A DNA stretch of 9,734 bases from positions 1 through 9,734 of the forward strand of contig JAQVZB010000042.1 of NCBI GenBank assembly GCA_029004695.1. The letters are read 5' to 3'. The DNA comes from Bacilli bacterium. GTDB lineage: Bacteria > Bacillota_I > Bacilli_A > RF39 > UBA660. The notes beneath the pieces were generated by a model. That model was not told the DNA's origin, ran no database searches, and was given only the letters and a program-made list of their open reading frames with translations. The translations under genes and the position numbers were made by a program. Of this stretch, positions 6,150 to 9,734 are shown one piece after another. The number at the start of each line of letters is the position of its first letter. Position 1 is the first letter of the stretch.

Positions 6150-6959
6150 ATGCCAGAATTACCAGAAGTAAGGACCGTAGCTTCAATCCTAAAAAAAGAA
6201 CTTTTAAACCAAAAAATAACGGCTATTAAAGTTATTTTTCCAAAAGTTATATCTAAAGATAGTCTTGATATTAATTTATTAATAAATAAAAAATTAAAAG
6301 ATATAAAAACTTATGGTAAATATTTATTATTCGATTATGATAATTATATATTAATAAGTCATTTAAGAATGGAAGGAAAATATTTTATTAAAAATAAAAA
6401 TGATTCAATCGAAAAACACGAACATATTATTTTTATATTTAATGATAATACATCTCTTAGATATCATGATACTCGTAAATTTGGGCGAATAGAATTAATA
6501 AAAAAAGGAGAATTAAGTAAAAATAAGAGTCTCTCTAAATTAGCTTTAGAGCCTTTTGATATTGATATTAATGATTTATATCAAAAAATAATAAAGAAAA
6601 AAACACCAATTAAAACGATTTTATTAGATCAAACTATTATTAGTGGGCTTGGAAATATATATGCTAATGAAGTGTTATATAATTCGGAAATAAATCCTTT
6701 TAAATTAGGCAAAGATATGACTTTTAATGAAGTTAAAAAAATAGTGAATTCGGCAATTAAAATTCTTAATTTAGCTATTTTAAATAAAGGTACAACAATA
6801 AGATCTTATATGGGGGCATTAAATGTTACGGGTAATTATCAAAAATATTTAAAAGTTCATATGAAAAGTGGCAAAAAATGTTCTAAATGTCATAATGATA
6901 TTATTAAAGTTAAGATAAATGGCCGAAGTACATATTATTGTGAAAATTGTCAAAAATAA
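6150..6959 (+). CDS. mutM: Formamidopyrimidine-DNA glycosylase Fpg/MutM
   Basis: This bifunctional glycosylase/AP lyase excises 8-oxoguanine and formamidopyrimidines opposite C and nicks the strand by beta,delta-elimination. The 269-aa product is complete. It starts MPELPEV, giving the catalytic Pro (N-terminal after Met removal) and E3. K57 (YGKYLLF) is the phosphate-contacting Lys. M74 (HLRMEGKY), R109 and F111 (DTRKFGRIEL) are the helix-filling triad. N169 lies in the helix-two-turn-helix GLGNIYANEVL (166-176). The C-terminal zinc finger has C244, C247, C264 and C267 with INGRSTYYCENCQ. The Fpg/Nei distinction is clear from this zinc finger and the M/R/F triad. It is the second gene of a polA operon. 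polA-mutM adjacency is known in Bacillus, where coaE lies further on; here a convergent kinase-like gene follows instead. Confidence 0.97.
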   Translation: MPELPEVRTVASILKKELLNQKITAIKVIFPKVISKDSLDINLLINKKLKDIKTYGKYLLFDYDNYILISHLRMEGKYFIKNKNDSIEKHEHIIFIFNDNTSLRYHDTRKFGRIELIKKGELSKNKSLSKLALEPFDIDINDLYQKIIKKKTPIKTILLDQTIISGLGNIYANEVLYNSEINPFKLGKDMTFNEVKKIVNSAIKILNLAILNKGTTIRSYMGALNVTGNYQKYLKVHMKSGKKCSKCHNDIIKVKINGRSTYYCENCQK

Positions 6960-6983
6960 AAAATATTAATTAAAATATTTTTT
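6958..6983. terminator. Candidate bidirectional terminator between fpg and the kinase-like gene
   Basis: AAAAAATATT (6958-6967) and AATATTTTTT (6974-6983) form a perfect 10-bp inverted repeat with an AATTAA loop. Seen from either strand the right arm ends in six T's, so one element could serve both convergent genes, whose stops are only 6 nt apart (6959 and 6966). The stem is wholly A/T and would be weak. The call depends on the convergent position and perfect symmetry. Confidence 0.5.
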
Positions 6984-7850
6984 ATAATTATATTTAAATA
7001 CTTTATAATGAGCTCTTGATACATTTTGATTGAATGAAAGTTCATCTAAGGATTCAATTTCAAATTTATTATTTGAATTTGTATAAATATTATAAAAGGG
7101 ATTTAAAAATTCATAACTAAACCCTAAATCTTGTAAATATTGCAAATACATATAAAACTCAATTTCAGATAAACGATTTATTTGTTCATAAGATATTGTA
7201 TTTAGAATCATCATCATATAGCAAAAATATTCAGTATTTGAATTTGGCATAAAAACATTATTTTCTTTTTTGGGATATTTAAAGGGGTAGTTGTCAACAT
7301 TTTTGCTTGTTACGAGAAAATTTATTGGTGATGGCTCGTTATTAACAATTTTACAACTATCTAAATCAACAGCACAGACAATTTTTTTATCAAAATCATA
7401 AATAAAATTTGCTTCATGAATATCTGATAAATGAAATGTTTGATTATATGGTTTAATATATTGGATTTTTTCGATAATTTTTCCTATATCTTTTAATAAA
7501 TTAATTTTATTAGATATAGGAACATCTTTACTTTTAAGAATAGTATGTAAATTAATATTATCAATATAGGGCATTGAAAATCCAGCTACTTTATTTCCAA
7601 TGATTACTAATTTTTCGGGTAAGATTAATTCTTCCATATTTATTTCATCTTTAGCATCAATTAAAGAATTAATTGTTAATAATTTATTACTAAAATAAAC
7701 TCCTTCATTTATATAAAATATTTTAAGTAACTTTTTTACAATTTTATTATCTAAAATAAATAGTTGGCATTCGGTATTATAAATTCCATTGTCTAATTGA
7801 AGTTTTTTTAATTTATTGAAATTAGTTTTATTAATAACTAAAGTTTCCAT
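6966..7850 (-). CDS. Protein-kinase-like (ePK/APH fold) protein
   Basis: The 294-aa product shows a protein-kinase-like core. Candidate beta-3 lysines lie in KIVKKLLKIF (36-45). A hinge-like segment reads AGFSMPYIDNINL (89-101). The catalytic loop is HLSDIHEANF (140-149), the counterpart of HxDxxxxN, with D143 and N148. AVDLDS (160-165) stands for the DFG strand, with D162 as metal ligand. NTEYFCYMMMILNTI (205-219) resembles the helix after the activation segment. The glycine-rich loop is not clear (only G22), so the N-lobe is degenerate. Active kinase, small-molecule phosphotransferase and pseudokinase all remain possible. There is no signal peptide, membrane helix or PASTA repeat, so it is not a PknB/StkP-type wall sensor. 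Shine-Dalgarno GGGGGA lies just upstream of the start (about 7855-7860). It has its own promoter divergent from ezrA, and its partner or substrate is unknown. Confidence 0.75.
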   Translation of the reverse strand: METLVINKTNFNKLKKLQLDNGIYNTECQLFILDNKIVKKLLKIFYINEGVYFSNKLLTINSLIDAKDEINMEELILPEKLVIIGNKVAGFSMPYIDNINLHTILKSKDVPISNKINLLKDIGKIIEKIQYIKPYNQTFHLSDIHEANFIYDFDKKIVCAVDLDSCKIVNNEPSPINFLVTSKNVDNYPFKYPKKENNVFMPNSNTEYFCYMMMILNTISYEQINRLSEIEFYMYLQYLQDLGFSYEFLNPFYNIYTNSNNKFEIESLDELSFNQNVSRAHYKVFKYNYKKYFN

Positions 7851-7875
7851 AAAATCCCCCTTTTTTATGAAAGAT

Positions 7876-7904
7876 AGAATATCATAAAAGCTTATATTTG
7901 TAAA
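7876..7904 (-). promoter_or_regulatory. Promoter of the kinase-like gene
   Basis: On the minus strand, TTTACA (7904-7899, one mismatch to TTGACA) is followed by a 17-nt spacer ending in TGA and then TATTCT (7881-7876). This gives -35, ideal spacing, TGn extension and -10, and is the best complete promoter in the window. The predicted leader is about 18 nt and includes the GGGGGA Shine-Dalgarno. Confidence 0.65.
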
Positions 7905-7971
7905 TAATAATATTTAAAGCAAATCTTATTGCTAAAAATGAATTAAATAGCTATTAAAAAAAGCTTAAATA
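7905..7971. other. Divergent intergenic core with small dyads
   Basis: Between the two divergent promoters lie two short dyads: AGCAA (7918-7922) with TTGCT (7929-7933), and the 10-bp palindrome AATAGCTATT (7946-7955). There is no reading frame with a ribosome binding site and no recognisable riboswitch or RNA. The second palindrome sits near the -35 position of ezrA and could be an operator, but such short A/T palindromes are common here. Confidence 0.25.
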
Positions 7972-7995
7972 TGATAATATTTTAATATAAAGGAG
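7972..7995 (+). promoter_or_regulatory. Extended -10 promoter and ribosome binding site of ezrA
   Basis: TGATAATAT (7972-7980) is a TGn-extended -10-like element (TAATAT, two mismatches to TATAAT). The -35 position reads TATTAA. AAGGAG (7990-7995) is a strong Shine-Dalgarno, 8 nt before ATG 8004. The predicted leader is about 16 nt. The -10 call is moderate; the Shine-Dalgarno and start are firm. Confidence 0.5.
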
Positions 7996-8003
7996 CAAAT
8001 CAT

Positions 8004-9722
8004 ATGACTGGTAATATCTATGAAATTTTAGGTTATATATATGCTGGCGTAGTAGCCGTATTAATATTAATTACATTAATAATATTGAAAAAACGAACTA
8101 AGAAAAAATATAATGAAATATTAATGCAACTTGAAAAAGAAAAAAATTTAATTCTTTCTGGGGCTATACTTAATGAACTTAATAAAGTCGGTGCATTGAT
8201 TAATAATAAAGAATTAGAAAAAAAATATAAGTTATGGCAAAATAGATATGAAATTATCAAAGAACAAGATATGCCTAATTTAAATGATAAATTATTAGAA
8301 TTAGAAGATTTATGCATAAAAGGAAAATTTAAAACTGTAAATAAAGCTATAGCTGAATTAGAAATTGAAATATATTACGTTAAAACAAAAAGTGACTTTC
8401 TTCTTAGTGAAATAAAAGAAATATCTTTAAGTGAAAGTAAAAATAGAGAAATCGTAACTAAATTAAAAGCTGATTATCGAGAAATATATTTAAAATATAA
8501 TAAAAATTCTGAAGAATATGACTTTGTTAAGGTACCGCTAGAATTACAATTTGAAAATATTGATAAATTATTTGCTGCTTTTGAAGTGGCGATGGAAAGT
8601 AATTCTTATAGTGAAGTAGGAAAGATAGTAAAAGCTTTAGATGATACAATAGGGAATATTACGATTGTGATTGAAGAAGCTCCAACAATTATCATTATGG
8701 GGAAAAAATTAATCCCCATAAAAATTAATGATATAAGAAATATTTATCATAAAATGTTAAAAGAAAATTATAATCTAGATTATTTAAATATTGATTATAA
8801 TATTGCTGAATCCGAAAAGAAAATAGCTGATATATTTGATCGATTAAATGTTTTAAACTTAACTGATTCCATATTTGAACTTAAGACTATTTTATCTTAT
8901 TTTGAATCTTTATATTATGATTTTGATAATGAAAAGATGTGTAAAAAAGCTTTCGAAGAAAATATGCGCAAAGTTGCGATAAAGACAAAAAAGATGCTAA
9001 ATATAATTAGTAAATTATCATCTAAAATAGAAGATATAAAATATAGTTATGATTTAACAAATGAAGAAGTAAAAATAATTGATGAATTAAATATTAATAT
9101 TAAAGCAATTCAAAATGATTACGAAGTTACTCTTGAAAATTATCGGAATAAATCTTTTGCTTTTTCAAGATTAAATAAAGAATTAGAACATCTTAATTTA
9201 AAATTATCTAAAAATGAAGATAAACTAGAATTAACATTAAAAAATTTAAGTGGATTAAAAGAAGATGAATTGAGAGCTCATGAACAATTTGATGAAATTG
9301 AAAGTATTCTTAAAAAATCAAAAGAGCAAATATTGAGTTATAAATTACCTATCATTCCAGAAAATTATTACACGCATTTAAATGAAGCTAATGAAGCAAT
9401 TAATGAAATGTTAATTGAATTAAATAAAAAACCAATATCAATAAGAATCTTAAATACTAGAGTAGATACAGCCAGAGATTTAACTTTAAAATTATATAAA
9501 ACGACAAATGAAACAATAAAAACAGCAAAACTTGCTGAAAATACAATCATATATGGTAATAGATTTAAACCTCTTAATACAGTGTTAAATCAAGGATTAA
9601 AAAAAGCTGAAAAGAAATTCTTTGCTGGTAATTATAAAGAATCTTTAGAACAAGCAATCAATTCGATATCTTTAGTAGATGCAGATATTCATAAAAAATT
9701 AATTGAAGCTTATCAAAAATAA
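8004..9722 (+). CDS. ezrA: Septation ring formation regulator EzrA
   Basis: EzrA is a membrane-anchored inhibitor of aberrant FtsZ polymerisation that also joins the divisome and links it to wall synthesis in low-GC Gram-positives. The 572-aa product (B. subtilis about 562) has a single N-terminal membrane helix (about 8-28, GYIYAGVVAVLILITLIIL) followed by KKRTKKK, giving an outside-N, cytoplasmic-C topology. The rest is almost entirely charged helix, consistent with spectrin-like coiled-coil repeats. Near the C-terminus YGNRFKP (517-523), preceded by AENTII, matches the conserved patch known as QNR/NRYR in EzrA, needed for mid-cell localisation, although Phe replaces the second aromatic. 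The following segment with NYKESLEQAI (about 543-552) is also EzrA-like. The start is supported by AAGGAG. It has its own promoter divergent from the kinase-like gene; only 12 nt remain after its stop, so its downstream partner is unseen. Confidence 0.9.
   Translation: MTGNIYEILGYIYAGVVAVLILITLIILKKRTKKKYNEILMQLEKEKNLILSGAILNELNKVGALINNKELEKKYKLWQNRYEIIKEQDMPNLNDKLLELEDLCIKGKFKTVNKAIAELEIEIYYVKTKSDFLLSEIKEISLSESKNREIVTKLKADYREIYLKYNKNSEEYDFVKVPLELQFENIDKLFAAFEVAMESNSYSEVGKIVKALDDTIGNITIVIEEAPTIIIMGKKLIPIKINDIRNIYHKMLKENYNLDYLNIDYNIAESEKKIADIFDRLNVLNLTDSIFELKTILSYFESLYYDFDNEKMCKKAFEENMRKVAIKTKKMLNIISKLSSKIEDIKYSYDLTNEEVKIIDELNINIKAIQNDYEVTLENYRNKSFAFSRLNKELEHLNLKLSKNEDKLELTLKNLSGLKEDELRAHEQFDEIESILKKSKEQILSYKLPIIPENYYTHLNEANEAINEMLIELNKKPISIRILNTRVDTARDLTLKLYKTTNETIKTAKLAENTIIYGNRFKPLNTVLNQGLKKAEKKFFAGNYKESLEQAINSISLVDADIHKKLIEAYQK
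8695..8721. repeat. Hairpin-forming inverted repeat inside ezrA
   Basis: TTATGGGGA (8695-8703) and TCCCCATAA (8713-8721) are perfect 9-bp complements with a 9-nt A/T loop. Four consecutive G:C pairs stand out in such AT-rich coding DNA. No T-tract follows on either strand, so it is not a terminator. It encodes a short EzrA segment around IIMGKKLIPI and may be incidental. Confidence 0.5.
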
Positions 9723-9734
9723 AAATCACTTTAA

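Noticed and set aside
6533..6551. CTCTAAA / TTTAGAG hairpin in fpg, followed by CCTTTT
   Set aside because: Only 7 bp with a short T-run, in the middle of an intact and conserved gene; internal termination is unlikely.
8033..8317. 94-aa hydrophobic minus-strand frame opposite the start of ezrA
   Set aside because: It mirrors the EzrA membrane helix and Lys/Glu-rich region; its Ser/Phe/Leu-rich composition is what antisense of A-rich codons gives.
9368..9550. 60-aa minus-strand frame opposite the C-terminal part of ezrA
   Set aside because: Antisense of conserved EzrA coding sequence; the hydrophobic appearance is a by-product of complementing Lys/Glu/Asn codons.
1..9734. Mollicute-type code with TGA as Trp
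   Set aside because: TGG encodes Trp in the 471-aa gene, polA and ezrA, no in-frame TGA occurs in the conserved genes, and EzrA indicates a walled cell.
1..9734. Mobile elements, CRISPR arrays, phage genes, tRNA/rRNA, riboswitches or a defence system
   Set aside because: No transposase or integrase motif, target-site duplication, spaced direct-repeat array, tRNA cloverleaf or conserved riboswitch core was seen; nearly all DNA is accounted for by core genes with uniform composition.

Overview
The window is chromosomal DNA from a very AT-rich, low-GC Gram-positive bacterium, most likely a member of Bacilli or a related small-genome gut Firmicutes lineage. This rests on gene content (ffh, a CotD-type spore coat gene, rpoZ, polA, fpg/mutM, ezrA), on strong Shine-Dalgarno sites, and on strongly A/T-biased codon use. 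All eight complete genes stop with TAA. TGG is the Trp codon seen and no in-frame TGA occurs, so the standard bacterial code holds and this is not a TGA-recoding mollicute. EzrA and a CotD-like protein point to a walled organism that forms, or descends from, a spore former. The lineage is an inference; no rRNA gene is present.

Layout: the last few codons of an unidentified gene (1-30) and its terminator (43-76) are followed by ffh (signal recognition particle GTPase), a Cys/His-rich CotD-family coat gene, rpoZ (RNA polymerase omega), an unrecognised 471-aa gene, and the polA-fpg pair (DNA polymerase I and 8-oxoguanine glycosylase, 2 nt apart), all on the plus strand. A protein-kinase-like gene on the minus strand converges on fpg. 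It shares a 153-nt divergent intergenic region with ezrA, the membrane-anchored FtsZ-ring regulator, which nearly reaches the window end.

Most genes look like separate transcription units. Short hairpins with T-tracts end ffh, rpoZ and the 471-aa gene, and a new -10 element follows almost at once. Only polA-fpg is a clear operon, coupling repair synthesis with removal of oxidised purines. In ffh, rpoZ, the 471-aa gene, polA and ezrA the putative -10 box lies only about 6-9 nt before the Shine-Dalgarno site, which predicts very short leaders. Several -10 boxes carry a TGn extension and lack a good -35.

I see no mobile element, CRISPR array, tRNA or rRNA, and no intergenic stretch over 300 nt. 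Most of the window is ordinary housekeeping DNA. The parts worth a second look are the 471-aa protein with a Lys-rich tail, the kinase-like protein, the repeats and dyads around cotD/rpoZ, and the compact promoter geometry. I found no convincing new multi-gene system.
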